Below, piece by piece: positions 34,293-43,612 of a stretch of DNA of 64,000 nucleotides. A program made the translations under genes and the position numbers. A model generated the notes under the pieces. That model was not told the DNA's origin. It did not search any database and saw nothing but the letters and a program-made list of their open reading frames with translations. The first letter of the stretch is position 1. Each line of letters starts with the position of its first letter. The stretch comes from Acidobacteriota bacterium (lineage in GTDB: Bacteria > Acidobacteriota > Aminicenantia > Aminicenantales > Saccharicenantaceae). The stretch is taken from the NCBI GenBank assembly GCA_029569255.1, contig JAKQUO010000019.1:290646-354645 (forward strand), written 5' to 3'.

Positions 34293-35737
34293 CGGACTTT
34301 CCTCTGGAGGACCCGGCCGCCCGGGCCGACGAGCGTGACCTCGAGCGGCATCCGGCCCAGGGCGTGGGTGGCGCAGCTCAGGCAGGGATCGTAGGCCCGG
34401 ATGGCCACCTCGACGCGGTTGAGCATGCCCTCCGTGATCTCGGGCTTCTCCGACAGCGTGTTCACGGCCACCCAGTGGACGGCCCGGTTCATGGGCTCGT
34501 TGTTGTTGGTCGTCGAGACGATGAGGTTGGCCATGGTGATCTGGTCGTTGCCGTCGACGCGGTAGTGGTGGAAGAGCGTCCCCCGCGGGGCCTCGACGAG
34601 GCCGACCCCCTCCGGGGCCCGGCGGCCCTTCTCGACCAGCCTCGGGCCCTGGAGGTCCTTGTCGAGCAGGAGCTCCTTGACGACCTCGGCGGCGTGGAGG
34701 AGCTCGATGAGCCGGGCCCAGTGGGTGTGGAGGGACATGTTGTTGGGCTTGCCGTCGGTGTAGGCCTTGTAGGCCTCGAACTCCTTCTGGGCCAGGGGCG
34801 AGGGGATGTAGTCGCAGGTGTTCAGCCGGGCCAGGGGCCCGACGCGGTACCAGCCGTCCGCCTTGCCGAGCGAGCGGAGGTAGGGGAACTTCATGTAGCT
34901 CCAGGTCCGGACCTCCTCGCCGATGTGGTCGAGGTAGTCCCGGTAATCGACGTCGTCGAGGACCTTGCGGCCCTCGGCGTCGACGGCCCGGAGGACGCCG
35001 TGGTAGAAGTCGAGCGCCCCGTCCTTGCGGACGAGGCTGAGGTGGTTGGAGGGGAAGGCGGCGAAGCCGTCGACGACGTCTTTGTTCTTCCGCTGGTAGT
35101 CCTTGAACAGCTCGACGCCGGCCAGCGCCCAGTCGATGGCCAGGCCGGCGTTCACGGCCGCGGCCCCGTCGAGGAGGCGGTCGCGGTCCTCGGGGGCGAG
35201 GCCCTTGTTGACGCCCCCGGGGATGGCGCCGGTGCCGTGGATCTTCTTGCCGGCCGTGGCCAGGATGACCTCCTGGCCGAACTTGCGCAGGAGGACGGCC
35301 CGCGTCGCCAGGTCCTTGTCGAGGGCGATGAGGCCGATGACGTTCCGGACGGCCGGGTCGGCGTCCATGCCCAGCAGGAAGTCGGGGGCCGAGAGATGGA
35401 AGAAGTGCAGGGCGTGCGACTGGAGCATCTGGCCGTAGTGCATCAGCCGGCGCACCTTCTCGGCCGTGGCCGTGAGCTTCCCCGGCCCGGCGCCGACGAC
35501 GACGTCCATGGCCTTGGCCGCCGCCAGGTGGTGGCTGACCGGGCAGATGCCGCAGAGCCGCTGGACGAGCACGGGGGCCTCCCAGTAGGGGCGGCCCTGG
35601 ACGAAGCGCTCGAAGCCGCGGAACTCGACGATGTGGAAGCGGGACTGGGTCACCCGGCCGGCGTCGTCGAGGCGGATGGTGACCTTGCCGTGTCCTTCGA
35701 TCCGGGTGACGGGCTCGATGGTGATCTTTCTACCCAT
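34289..35737 (-). CDS. hoxH: [NiFe] hydrogenase large subunit (HoxH-like, group 3)
   Basis: 482 aa. It carries the Ni-Fe active site, held by RLCGICPVSH near residue 62 and DPCLSCATH near the C-terminus. A ~25-residue tail follows the last His, which the protease encoded next would cut off. IEPVTRIEGHGKVTI starts the protein. Its position after hoxF, hoxU and hoxY makes this the catalytic subunit of a soluble, NAD(P)-linked bidirectional hydrogenase. Stop overlaps the protease start. Confidence 0.93.
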   Translation of the reverse strand: MGRKITIEPVTRIEGHGKVTIRLDDAGRVTQSRFHIVEFRGFERFVQGRPYWEAPVLVQRLCGICPVSHHLAAAKAMDVVVGAGPGKLTATAEKVRRLMHYGQMLQSHALHFFHLSAPDFLLGMDADPAVRNVIGLIALDKDLATRAVLLRKFGQEVILATAGKKIHGTGAIPGGVNKGLAPEDRDRLLDGAAAVNAGLAIDWALAGVELFKDYQRKNKDVVDGFAAFPSNHLSLVRKDGALDFYHGVLRAVDAEGRKVLDDVDYRDYLDHIGEEVRTWSYMKFPYLRSLGKADGWYRVGPLARLNTCDYIPSPLAQKEFEAYKAYTDGKPNNMSLHTHWARLIELLHAAEVVKELLLDKDLQGPRLVEKGRRAPEGVGLVEAPRGTLFHHYRVDGNDQITMANLIVSTTNNNEPMNRAVHWVAVNTLSEKPEITEGMLNRVEVAIRAYDPCLSCATHALGRMPLEVTLVGPGGRVLQRKVR

Positions 35738-35750
35738 TGCGGTTCACCCT

Positions 35751-36296
35751 TCAGTCGAATTTTATCAGATCGTAGGCCAGGTTGAGCGGCCGCCCCTCGA
35801 TGATGGCCGTCAGGGCCTCCCAGATGAGGTCGGCCGAGGGCGGGCAGCCCGGCAGGAAGCAGTCGATCTTGACGACCTCGTGGCAGGGATAGACCTTGTC
35901 CAGGATGACCGGCAGGTCCTCGTCGTTGGGGATGACGCGCTCTCCGGGGTCGACCGTGGGCGAGTTGAGGTAGGCCTCCTCGAGGCACTCCTTGAGGGGG
36001 ATGCTGTTGCGCAGGGCGGGCAGGCCGCCCATGACGGCGCACTCGCCGAGGGAGACGAGGACCCGGCAGTTCTTGCGGAAGTCGCGCAGGACCGCGACGT
36101 TCTCGCTGTTGCTGCAGCCGCCCTCGATGAGGCCGATGTCGGCGGGCTTGGTGAACCGCTTGATGTCGTCGATCGGCGACTTGTTGAACTCGACGAGCTC
36201 GACGAGCCGGAGGATGCGCTCGTCGATGTCGAGGATGGACATGTGGCAGCCGAAGCAGCCGGCGAGCGAAGCGGTGGCGATGACGGGTTTGCCCAT
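35751..36296 (-). CDS. hoxY: [NiFe] hydrogenase small subunit (HoxY-like)
   Basis: 181 aa. LAGCFGCHMSILDID gives the first cysteines of the proximal [4Fe-4S] cluster, and later EGGCSNSEN, LGECAVMGG and FLPGCPPSAD give the remaining ligands. Short and without a Tat signal, as in cytoplasmic HoxY. It sits between hoxU (3 bp) and hoxH (13 bp). Confidence 0.93.
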   Translation of the reverse strand: MGKPVIATASLAGCFGCHMSILDIDERILRLVELVEFNKSPIDDIKRFTKPADIGLIEGGCSNSENVAVLRDFRKNCRVLVSLGECAVMGGLPALRNSIPLKECLEEAYLNSPTVDPGERVIPNDEDLPVILDKVYPCHEVVKIDCFLPGCPPSADLIWEALTAIIEGRPLNLAYDLIKFD

Positions 36297-36299
36297 GGC

Positions 36300-37004
36300 C
36301 TACCTCCCGGCGCCTTTCTCGACGTCGCTGCCGATGGGCGCCCCGTCGTACTTGCGCTTCCCGATGGGGACGGCGAAGCCGGTCTCCTTGCGCAGGATGG
36401 CGCCCACCGGGCAGATGTCCATGGCCCGGCGGGCCTCCGCGTCGGAGAGGCCCGCGGCCAGCCTCTGGTCGATCTCGATGGTCACGCGGGGGCCCCGCTC
36501 GACGGCGGCGAAGACCTTCCGGCCGTCCTTGGCCCGGATGCCGCGGACGCACCGGAGGCACTGGATGCAGCGGTTCCGTTCGAGCATGAGGCGGGGGGCC
36601 CGGGCGTCGAGGGCCCGGCCGGGCCAGAGGTAGGGGAACCGCGGGACCATCATCCGGTAGCGGTAGGCCAGGGCCTGGAGCTCGCAATTGCCGCTCTTCT
36701 CGCAGGACGGGCAGAAGTGGTTCCCCTCGACGAAGAGCATCTCGATGAGGGACTTGCGCATGTCCTCGAGGTCGGGGGCCGTGTTCTCGACGGCCATCCC
36801 CTCGGTCACCGGCTGGGTGCAGGCGGCCATGTACCGGCCGGCGACGCGGACCGTGCAGATCCGGCAGCTGCCCACGGGCTTGAGCCCTTCGTAATGGCAA
36901 AGGACGGGGATCCAGACGCCGTTGGCCTTGGCCGCCTCGACGATCGTCTGGCCCGCCCGGGCGACGCAGGGCCGGCCGTCGATGGTGAAGCGTATCTCAC
37001 TCAT
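36300..37004 (-). CDS. hoxU: Hydrogenase diaphorase Fe-S subunit HoxU
   Basis: 234 aa. A plant-type [2Fe-2S] domain (residues about 1-75, with CHYEGLKPVGSCRICTV), a NuoG-like segment HFCPSCEKSGNCELQ, and a [4Fe-4S] site CIQCLRCVRG followed by CPVG. It relays electrons between the HoxF flavin and HoxY. The start overlaps the hoxF end by 8 bp. Confidence 0.93.
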   Translation of the reverse strand: MSEIRFTIDGRPCVARAGQTIVEAAKANGVWIPVLCHYEGLKPVGSCRICTVRVAGRYMAACTQPVTEGMAVENTAPDLEDMRKSLIEMLFVEGNHFCPSCEKSGNCELQALAYRYRMMVPRFPYLWPGRALDARAPRLMLERNRCIQCLRCVRGIRAKDGRKVFAAVERGPRVTIEIDQRLAAGLSDAEARRAMDICPVGAILRKETGFAVPIGKRKYDGAPIGSDVEKGAGR

Positions 37005-38805
37005 GGAGGGACTCCTTGCACTCCGGCCGGCGGCCGGCCGCCTCGCAGCCGGTCCGGAGGGCGGCCTCGAGGTCGAATTCGGGGACGAAGTCCTCGCCCT
37101 TGCGGACCTTGGCCGCGTAGAGCTCGGGGAAGCTCTTCATGGTCGTCAGGATGGGATTGGGCGAGGTCTGGCCCAGCCCGCACCGGCTCGTGGCCTTGAC
37201 CAGCTTGCCCCAGGCCTCGAGGTCGCGGAGGTCGGCCTCGGTGCCGAGCCCCCGGACGACCTTCTCGAGCTTTTTTTTGAGCAGGACGTTGCCGGCCCGG
37301 CAGGGGACGCACCAGCCGCAGGACTCCTCGACGAAGAAGTCCATGAAGTTCCCGACGATCTCGAAGATGTCGCGCTCCGGGCCGAAGACGATGACCGAGC
37401 CGCCCGTGGCCAGGTCGGAGAAGCAGATCTTCCGGCCGAACCCGTCCTGGGCCACGCACGTTCCGGAGGGCCCGCCGACCTGGACGGCCTTGGCCCCGGC
37501 GCCGCCGGCCATCTCCAGGAGCGCGGCGAGGGTCAGGCCGTACTCGACCTCGTAGACCCCGGGCCGGCCGCAGTCGCCGGAAACGCTCAGGAGCTTGGTC
37601 CCCGCCGACTGGGGCGTGCCCATGGCCTTGAACCAGGCCGCGCCCTCGACGAGGATGCGGGCCGCGGTGGCCAGGGTCTCGACGTTGTTGACGGTCGTGG
37701 GCAGGTTCCGGTAGCCGCTCGAGACCGGGAAAGGCGGCCGGTCGCGCGGCTCGCCCCGCTTGCCCTCGGCCGACTCGAGAAGGGCCGATTCCTCGCCGCA
37801 GATATAGGCCCCGGCGCCCGACTTGATGACGATGTCGAAGGAGAAGCCCTCGGAGCCGGCCGCGGCCCGGCCGAGGAGGCCGTCCTGCCGCATCGCCTCC
37901 AGGGCGGCCTCGAGGTGGGCCCGGAGATAGGCGTATTCCGAGCGGAGGTAGAGGACGCCCGTCCGGGCCCCGACGGCGTAGCCGGCCACGGCCATGCCCT
38001 CGAAGAGGAGGCGGGGGAGCTCCGTCAGGATGACCCTGTCCTTGAACGTCCCGGGCTCGCCCTCGTCGGCGTTGCAGACGACGAAGCGCTCGACGGCCTT
38101 TTCGCGGCGGCAGAACTCCCACTTGAGGCCCGTCGGGAAGCCGGCCCCGCCCCGCCCGAGGAGGCCCGCCCTCTTGATCTCCTCGATGACCTTCTCGGGG
38201 GTCGTGCCGACGGCCTTGCGCAGGGCGGCGCCGCTCTCGTGGGCGCCGAAGAGGACCGGCCCTCGCTCGCGGATGTTGTTGGCGACCATGGCCCGGACGA
38301 GCTCCGACTGGTTGGCCCCGTCGCCGAGCTCGGCGACCTGGCTCGCGGCCGGCCGCCCCTCGCGGAGGCCCCGGACGAGGGCCCGGGCGCTCTCGGGGGT
38401 GAGGCGGGTGAAGACGACGCCGTCGACGATGGCCGACGGCTCCTGGTCGTTCATGCCGATGCAGGAGGTCGGGAACAGGCCGATCCGGCCGTCGCCGGAG
38501 ACCCGGCCGAAGGCGCAGCCGGCCTCGTCCTCGAAGGCCTTGGCGACGGCCGCGCGCCCCTTCATCCGCGACGTGATGGAGTCGTTGAGATAGACGGTCG
38601 ACGCGCCGCGGGGGTCGGCCGAGAAGAAGTGGTAGAAGGTGACCGCGCCGCGGACCTCGGCCTCGGAGAGCTTGAGATGGGCGGCGATGCGGGCCACGGC
38701 CTCGTCGGGGACGTGGCCGAAGGCGGCCTGGACGTCGCGGACGACGTCCAGGAGGGCCGCCGGGTCCTTGGGATGCCGGTGAACGATGTCCTTCGCTTTG
38801 GCCAT
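36997..38805 (-). CDS. hoxF: NAD(P)-reducing hydrogenase diaphorase subunit HoxF (NuoE-NuoF fusion)
   Basis: 602 aa. Residues 1-150 are NuoE-like; the rest is NuoF-like with FMN-binding GRGGAGFPTGLKWEF, NADH-binding SGAGAYICGEESALLES and the [4Fe-4S] site ESCGWCVPCRAGN...SRCGLGQ. In the NuoE-like part only two cysteines are evident (AGCAFG and TSCIGM), so its [2Fe-2S] site looks incomplete. This subunit exchanges electrons with NAD(H) or NADP(H). First gene of the hox operon; a weak TAAACT -10 lies at 38841-38846. Confidence 0.94.
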   Translation of the reverse strand: MAKAKDIVHRHPKDPAALLDVVRDVQAAFGHVPDEAVARIAAHLKLSEAEVRGAVTFYHFFSADPRGASTVYLNDSITSRMKGRAAVAKAFEDEAGCAFGRVSGDGRIGLFPTSCIGMNDQEPSAIVDGVVFTRLTPESARALVRGLREGRPAASQVAELGDGANQSELVRAMVANNIRERGPVLFGAHESGAALRKAVGTTPEKVIEEIKRAGLLGRGGAGFPTGLKWEFCRREKAVERFVVCNADEGEPGTFKDRVILTELPRLLFEGMAVAGYAVGARTGVLYLRSEYAYLRAHLEAALEAMRQDGLLGRAAAGSEGFSFDIVIKSGAGAYICGEESALLESAEGKRGEPRDRPPFPVSSGYRNLPTTVNNVETLATAARILVEGAAWFKAMGTPQSAGTKLLSVSGDCGRPGVYEVEYGLTLAALLEMAGGAGAKAVQVGGPSGTCVAQDGFGRKICFSDLATGGSVIVFGPERDIFEIVGNFMDFFVEESCGWCVPCRAGNVLLKKKLEKVVRGLGTEADLRDLEAWGKLVKATSRCGLGQTSPNPILTTMKSFPELYAAKVRKGEDFVPEFDLEAALRTGCEAAGRRPECKESLHE

Positions 38806-38968
38806 GGTCGAACCCCTGGATCTAGGTTTTCGAGCGGGTTAGTTTACCACAAAAAAGGCCGTAAAAAAAACCCCCGCCGCCGGGCCGGAAAAAGGGCTTG
38901 ATTTCAGCCCCCCGTTCGCGATAAGATGCGGCCAAAGAGGTATCGACAACCATCAGGAAGGAGGAGAC
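38806..38968. other. Intergenic stretch between hoxF and the lipoprotein gene
   Basis: 163 bp with A/T runs (38862-38870). It should hold divergent promoters for both genes; only weak boxes are visible. An AGGAAGGAGGAG ribosome-binding site for the lipoprotein gene ends it. Confidence 0.4.
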
Positions 38969-39661
38969 ATGAGGAAAAAGACACTGGCCGTGGCGGGCGT
39001 TTTCGTCGCCTTCTTGGTCGTCCAGGGCTGCACCTCCGCGCCCGAGAAGACCCTCCTCAAGAAATACTTCAATGCCGTCGCGATGAACGACAACGACACC
39101 ATGTCGAGCATGGCCCTCGATCCCCTCCAGCCCGATATGACCTCGTGGAGCATCGTCAGCATCGGCGCGGAGAAGGTCGAGCCGGCCTCTCTCCCCGCCC
39201 TCAACGCCGCCGAGGCCGAGGCCAAGAAGGCCCAGGACGCCCAGATCGGGCCGACTCTCGACGCCGACTCGGCCCTCAAGGACGCCCAGTACGAGAAGGA
39301 GCTGGCCCGCACCGCCGCCGGCAAGGCCGCCGCCCAGAGGAACATCGACAAGTTCCAGGCCGCTTACGACGTCGAGAACGCCAAGATGCAGGAGTTCAAG
39401 AGGGTCTACAACGCGGCCAAGAAGGCCGCCGCCGACGAGGAGGAGATGACGATGTTCTCCCTCGGCCAGCGGGACCTGCCGGTGGTCCGCTCCCTGACGG
39501 GGGACGTCCACTCGAAGGACGTCGAGATCGCCATCGTCCTCAAGAACGGCCAGACCAAGAACTACAAGCTCATGATGAGGCAGTACCTGCTCCGGGACGA
39601 GGCCATCAACCTCCCCCACCGCGGCCGCTGGGTCATCATCAAGTTCGAGCCCCTCTCCTAA
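38969..39661 (+). CDS. Putative lipoprotein with alanine-rich helical middle
   Basis: 230 aa. A lipoprotein signal peptide ends at VVQGC (Cys21). Residues 65-150 are Ala/Lys/Glu-rich and helical, probably coiled coil; the C-terminal ~70 residues look like a small mixed domain. I do not recognise the family. A strong GGAGGAG precedes ATG 38969. It diverges from the hydrogenase operon and precedes two tRNA genes that have their own promoter, so it is likely monocistronic. Confidence 0.7.
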   Translation: MRKKTLAVAGVFVAFLVVQGCTSAPEKTLLKKYFNAVAMNDNDTMSSMALDPLQPDMTSWSIVSIGAEKVEPASLPALNAAEAEAKKAQDAQIGPTLDADSALKDAQYEKELARTAAGKAAAQRNIDKFQAAYDVENAKMQEFKRVYNAAKKAAADEEEMTMFSLGQRDLPVVRSLTGDVHSKDVEIAIVLKNGQTKNYKLMMRQYLLRDEAINLPHRGRWVIIKFEPLS

Positions 39662-39688
39662 GGGACCCGGGGCCCAGGCCCGACGCGA

Positions 39689-39716
39689 TTGACTCCGTCC
39701 CCCCCGTCACTATAAT
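39689..39716 (+). promoter_or_regulatory. Promoter of tRNA-Lys and tRNA-Glu
   Basis: TTGACT (39689-39694), 16-bp spacer, consensus TATAAT (39711-39716), 14 bp before the first tRNA. Confidence 0.7.
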
Positions 39717-39729
39717 AGTGTTCTTTTCG

Positions 39730-39801
39730 GGGCCGTTAGCTCAGTGGCAGAGCACCGGCCTTTTAAGCCGGGTGTCGCTGGTTCGAATCCAGCACGGCTC
39801 A
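39730..39801 (+). tRNA. tRNA-Lys (anticodon TTT)
   Basis: Cloverleaf folds: acceptor GGGCCGT / ACGGCTC with one G-U, D-arm GCTC/GAGC, anticodon stem CCGGC/GCCGG with loop CTTTTAA, T-arm GCTGG-TTCGAAT-CCAGC. The 3' CCA is not encoded. Confidence 0.95.
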
Positions 39802-39810
39802 CAGGTTCTC

Positions 39811-39883
39811 GCCCCTGTCGTCTAGAGGCCCAGGACACTGCCCTTTCAAGGCGGCAACACGGGTTCGAATCCCGTCGGGGGCG
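39811..39883 (+). tRNA. tRNA-Glu (anticodon TTC)
   Basis: Acceptor GCCCCTG / CGGGGGC, anticodon loop CTTTCAA, T-arm ACGGG-TTCGAAT-CCCGT. It lies 9 bp after tRNA-Lys and is co-transcribed with it. CCA is not encoded. Confidence 0.95.
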
Positions 39884-39912
39884 CTTCCTTAGAACACCTA
39901 CTCAGATATCTC

Positions 39913-39951
39913 GCAGAAACCGGGCTCCGTGAATCTCCGCCCGGTTTCTGC
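39913..39951 (+). terminator. Hairpin after the tRNA-Lys/Glu pair
   Basis: Perfect 13-bp inverted repeat GCAGAAACCGGGC / GCCCGGTTTCTGC with a 13-nt loop, between converging tRNA genes. It has no U-tract, so termination is likely but not of the classical kind; it could serve both strands. Confidence 0.5.
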
Positions 39952-39983
39952 CTCCTCCGCTCCGCTATCGCTCCGCTACGGGA

Positions 39984-40055
39984 TGGGCGGTGCAGGGTTC
40001 GAACCTGCGGCCCCCGGCTTGTAAAACCGATGCTCTACCGCTGAGCTAACCGCCC
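39984..40055 (-). tRNA. tRNA-Val (anticodon TAC)
   Basis: Minus-strand cloverleaf: acceptor GGGCGGT / ACCGCCC, D-arm GCTC/GAGC, anticodon loop TTTACAA, T-arm GCAGG-TTCGAAC-CCTGC. CCA is not encoded. Confidence 0.93.
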
Positions 40056-40068
40056 GTCCGCGGTCTCT

Positions 40069-40097
40069 AGCGTAGGTAAAGCCCCCCGGGCTGTCAA
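40069..40097 (-). promoter_or_regulatory. Promoter of tRNA-Val
   Basis: On the minus strand TTGACA (40097-40092), 17-bp spacer, TACGCT (40074-40069), 14 bp before the tRNA. Confidence 0.5.
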
Positions 40098-40131
40098 GGC
40101 GAAGGCCCCCCGGCCTTCCAGGGGCGGTCAT

Positions 40132-40160
40132 TTGACTTCCGGCGCCCCCTATGTTAGATT
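40132..40160 (+). promoter_or_regulatory. Promoter of the rplU operon
   Basis: TTGACT (40132-40137), 17-bp spacer, TAGATT (40155-40160), 43 bp before rplU. Confidence 0.45.
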
Positions 40161-40202
40161 TGCTGTTCCATTCGAGCATCCCAATCTAAGGGTAGGCCCA
40201 CA

Positions 40203-40739
40203 ATGCACGCAGTGATCCTGACAGGCGGCCGGCAGTACCGCGTCAAGGAAGGCGATGTCATCTCGATCGAGAAGCTCGGCTTGGCCCCGGGGCGGAAGGC
40301 CCATTTCGACCAGGTCCTCCTCATCGAGGACGGCGAGAAGATCCAGGTCGGGACCCCGGTCCTCGGCAACGCCATGGTCCTCGGCCTCGTCCTCGAGAAC
40401 TACCGCGACGAGAAGGTCATCGTCTTCAAGAAGAAGCGGAGGAAGCAGTACCGCCGGACCCGCGGCCACCGCCAGTCGCTGACCAAGGTCCGCGTCACCC
40501 GGATCGCGGCCGACCGGGCCCTGATCACGGCGGAGGACCTGGCCGAGGAGAAGCCGGCCCCGGCCGAGAAGCCCGCTCCGCCCGCCAAGCCCAAGCCGGC
40601 GCCCGTCCCGGCCCCGGCGCCAGCGAAGGCCGCGGCCAAGCCCAAGCCGGCCGGAAAGGAAGCGGCCGGGAAGGAGCCCGCCAAGGCCAAGGCGGCCAAG
40701 AAGCCGGCTTCCCCGAAGAAGAGAACGACCAAGGAGTGA
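40203..40739 (+). CDS. rplU: 50S ribosomal protein L21 with long Lys/Ala/Pro tail
   Basis: 178 aa. Residues 1-105 are a normal L21 (HAVILTGGRQYRVKEGD...KKRRKQYRRTRGHRQ). Beyond that lies a ~70-residue tail of Lys, Ala, Pro and Glu, making it far longer than the usual ~103 aa. The tail is probably disordered and rRNA- or membrane-interacting; such tails are seen in some phyla. First gene of the conserved rplU-rpmA-obg block. Confidence 0.95.
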   Translation: MHAVILTGGRQYRVKEGDVISIEKLGLAPGRKAHFDQVLLIEDGEKIQVGTPVLGNAMVLGLVLENYRDEKVIVFKKKRRKQYRRTRGHRQSLTKVRVTRIAADRALITAEDLAEEKPAPAEKPAPPAKPKPAPVPAPAPAKAAAKPKPAGKEAAGKEPAKAKAAKKPASPKKRTTKE

Positions 40740-40742
40740 GCC

Positions 40743-40997
40743 ATGGCCAGCAAGAAATCGGGCGGCGCCGGGAAGAACGGCCGCGACAGCTGCGGGAAGC
40801 GCCTCGGCGTCAAGCGCCATGGCGGCCAGGCCGTCAAGGCCGGCTCGATCATCGTCCGCCAGAGGGGCACGCCGATCAAACCCGGCCCGAACGTCGGCCG
40901 GGGCCAGGACGACACCCTGTTCGCCACGGTCGCCGGGACGGTCCGGTTCGCCGACAAGGGGCGCAAGGGGAAGTTCGTCTCCGTCGTGCCCGCCTAG
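40743..40997 (+). CDS. rpmA: 50S ribosomal protein L27
   Basis: 84 aa. [16 protein letters not shown] at the N-terminus reaches toward the peptidyl-transferase centre; [17 protein letters not shown] and [10 protein letters not shown] are family motifs. The AAGGAG site lies in the end of rplU, 3 bp upstream. No N-terminal cleavage extension of the Firmicutes type is present. Confidence 0.97.
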   Translation: MASKKSGGAGKNGRDSCGKRLGVKRHGGQAVKAGSIIVRQRGTPIKPGPNVGRGQDDTLFATVAGTVRFADKGRKGKFVSVVPA

Positions 40998-41015
40998 GGA
41001 AGGTCCCCGTCCCCG

Positions 41016-42043
<1,028 letters not shown>

Positions 42044-42044
<1 letters not shown>

Positions 42045-42700
42045 TGGAGGCGCTCGGCCTCTTCGGCGGCACGTTCGACCCCGTCCATCTCGGCCACCTG
42101 CGGGCCGCGGCGGAGGTCCGCCGCAAGGCCGGGCTCGACCGGGTCCTGCTCATCCCGTCCTACCTCCCGCCGCACAAGGCCCCGGGGGCCGCGGCCCCGG
42201 CGGCCGACCGGCTGCGGATGGTCGAGCTGGCCGTCCGGCGCCGGGCCGGCCTCGAGCCCTCGGCCGTCGAGGTCGAGGCCGGGGAGACGTCGTATTCCTT
42301 CCTGACCCTGCGCAAGGTCCGGGCGCTCCGCCCCCGGGCCCGCCTGTTCTTCATCCTCGGCGTCGACGCCTTCCTCGAGATCGGGACCTGGCGCGAATAC
42401 CGGCGCCTCCTCGGGGAGTGCCTCTTCATCGTCACCGGCCGGCCGGGCTTCGAGCTCGAGCGGGCCCGGGACGTCCTCGGCGGCCGCCTCCGGGACGCCA
42501 TCGGCCCGTTCCCGCCGGGCGCGAGGGCGGGAGGGCGCCTGCCGCCGGGGCGCCGCGTCTTCCTCATGCCCATCCGGGCCCTGGACGTGTCCTCGACCGC
42601 CATCCGGGAGAAGGCCCGCCGCGGCCTCTCCGTCGAGGGGCTCGTCCCCCGGGCCGTCGCCGCCTATATCCGCGAGCGCGGACTCTACCGAGGTCGATAG
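42044..42700 (+). CDS. nadD: Nicotinate-nucleotide adenylyltransferase
   Basis: 218 aa. It converts nicotinate mononucleotide and ATP to deamido-NAD. Motifs: GLFGGTFDPVHLGHLRAA at the N-terminus, PPHK, LGVDAFLEIGTW and the C-terminal VSSTAIREKARRG. ATG 42044 overlaps the obg stop (TGATG); a GTG three bases upstream is also possible. A ~15-residue Gly/Arg insert lies before RRVFLMPI. With nadE further on it supports NAD supply. Confidence 0.93.
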
Positions 42701-42705
42701 GAGCC

Positions 42706-43077
42706 ATGGCCGAAGACAAGAGAAAACGGTTCACCAAGCGCGGCCTGCCGGCGAACGTCCGGCTGGCCGTCGAGGCCTCGATGGCCCGCAAGGCCGAGGA
42801 CGTCTGCGTCCTCGACCTGCGCGAGATCTCCTCGTTCACCGACTTCTTCCTCGTCATGCACGGGAACTCGTCGCGCCAGAACCTGGCCGTCGCCGAGGCC
42901 GTCGAGGCCGCCCTCAGGCCGGCCGGGCTGCGGCCGCTGAGCGTCGAGGGCCGGGAGAAGGCCGAATGGGTCCTCCTCGACTACGGCTCGCTCGTCGTCC
43001 ACGTGTTCTCCCGGGCCGCTCGGGACCACTACGGCCTCGAGTCGCTCTGGGGCGACGCCCCCCGCCTGGACTTCTGA
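42706..43077 (+). CDS. rsfS: Ribosomal silencing factor RsfS
   Basis: 123 aa. KAEDVCVLDLREISSFTDFFLVM and SRQNLAVAEAVEAALR, then EGREKAEWVLLDYGSLVVHVF are signatures of the RsfS/Iojap family, which binds L14 and blocks 30S-50S joining in starvation. Directly behind nadD as in most bacteria, 5 bp apart. Confidence 0.95.
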   Translation: MAEDKRKRFTKRGLPANVRLAVEASMARKAEDVCVLDLREISSFTDFFLVMHGNSSRQNLAVAEAVEAALRPAGLRPLSVEGREKAEWVLLDYGSLVVHVFSRAARDHYGLESLWGDAPRLDF

Positions 43078-43087
43078 GCCGGAGGGG

Positions 43088-43116
43088 TTGACAAGCCCCG
43101 GTCGAATCGCTATTGT
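43088..43116 (+). promoter_or_regulatory. Promoter of rlmH
   Basis: TTGACA (43088-43093), 17-bp spacer, TATTGT (43111-43116); start codon at 43135, without an obvious Shine-Dalgarno. Confidence 0.6.
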
Positions 43117-43134
43117 ATCGGCGCGTTTCCGGCG

Positions 43135-43602
43135 ATGCGGCTGAAATTCCTCTGGCCCGGACGGACGAGGAGCCCTGAGCTCCGGGGGTTGCAGGCTCTC
43201 TACGAGACGCGCATCGGGGCCCTGGCGGCCTGCGAGGTCATCGAGACCCGCGAGGCCCGCGGGCTCGAGGAAAGGCACGCCGGGAGGATCAAGGACCTCG
43301 AGGCGCGGGGGTTGGAGAAGCACCTCGAAGGGGCCTGCGTGATCTGTCTCGACGACCGCGGGAAGGAGATGACGTCCGATGAGCTGGCCGCGTTCCTGCG
43401 CCGCAAGTCGATGGAGGCGGGCAAGCCGATGGTCTTCGTCGTCGGCGGGTTCCTCGGCCTCGCGGACCGCGTCTTGGAGAGGGCCGACATGAGGCTCGCG
43501 CTGTCGCGGCTGACCCTCTCCCACGAGCTCGCCCGCGTCGTGCTGCTCGAGCAGGTCTACCGGGCCCTGACCGTCATCGGGGGCCGGCACTACGCCAAGT
43601 GA
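43135..43602 (+). CDS. rlmH: 23S rRNA pseudouridine-1915 N3-methyltransferase RlmH
   Basis: 155-aa SPOUT methyltransferase. CVICLDDRGKEMTSDELAAFL and VFVVGGFLGLADRVLERAD, followed by LSLTH-like LSRLTLSHELARVVLLEQVYRA and the C-terminal GGRHYAK, form the knot that binds SAM. The length is typical. It has its own promoter and is followed closely (10 bp) by a DksA-like gene. Confidence 0.92.
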   Translation: MRLKFLWPGRTRSPELRGLQALYETRIGALAACEVIETREARGLEERHAGRIKDLEARGLEKHLEGACVICLDDRGKEMTSDELAAFLRRKSMEAGKPMVFVVGGFLGLADRVLERADMRLALSRLTLSHELARVVLLEQVYRALTVIGGRHYAK

Positions 43603-43612
43603 GAGGATTGCC

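Noticed and set aside
38841..38869. Promoter of the hox operon
   Set aside because: TAAACT could be a -10 but the -35 position is a T-run without match; too weak to list as a feature.
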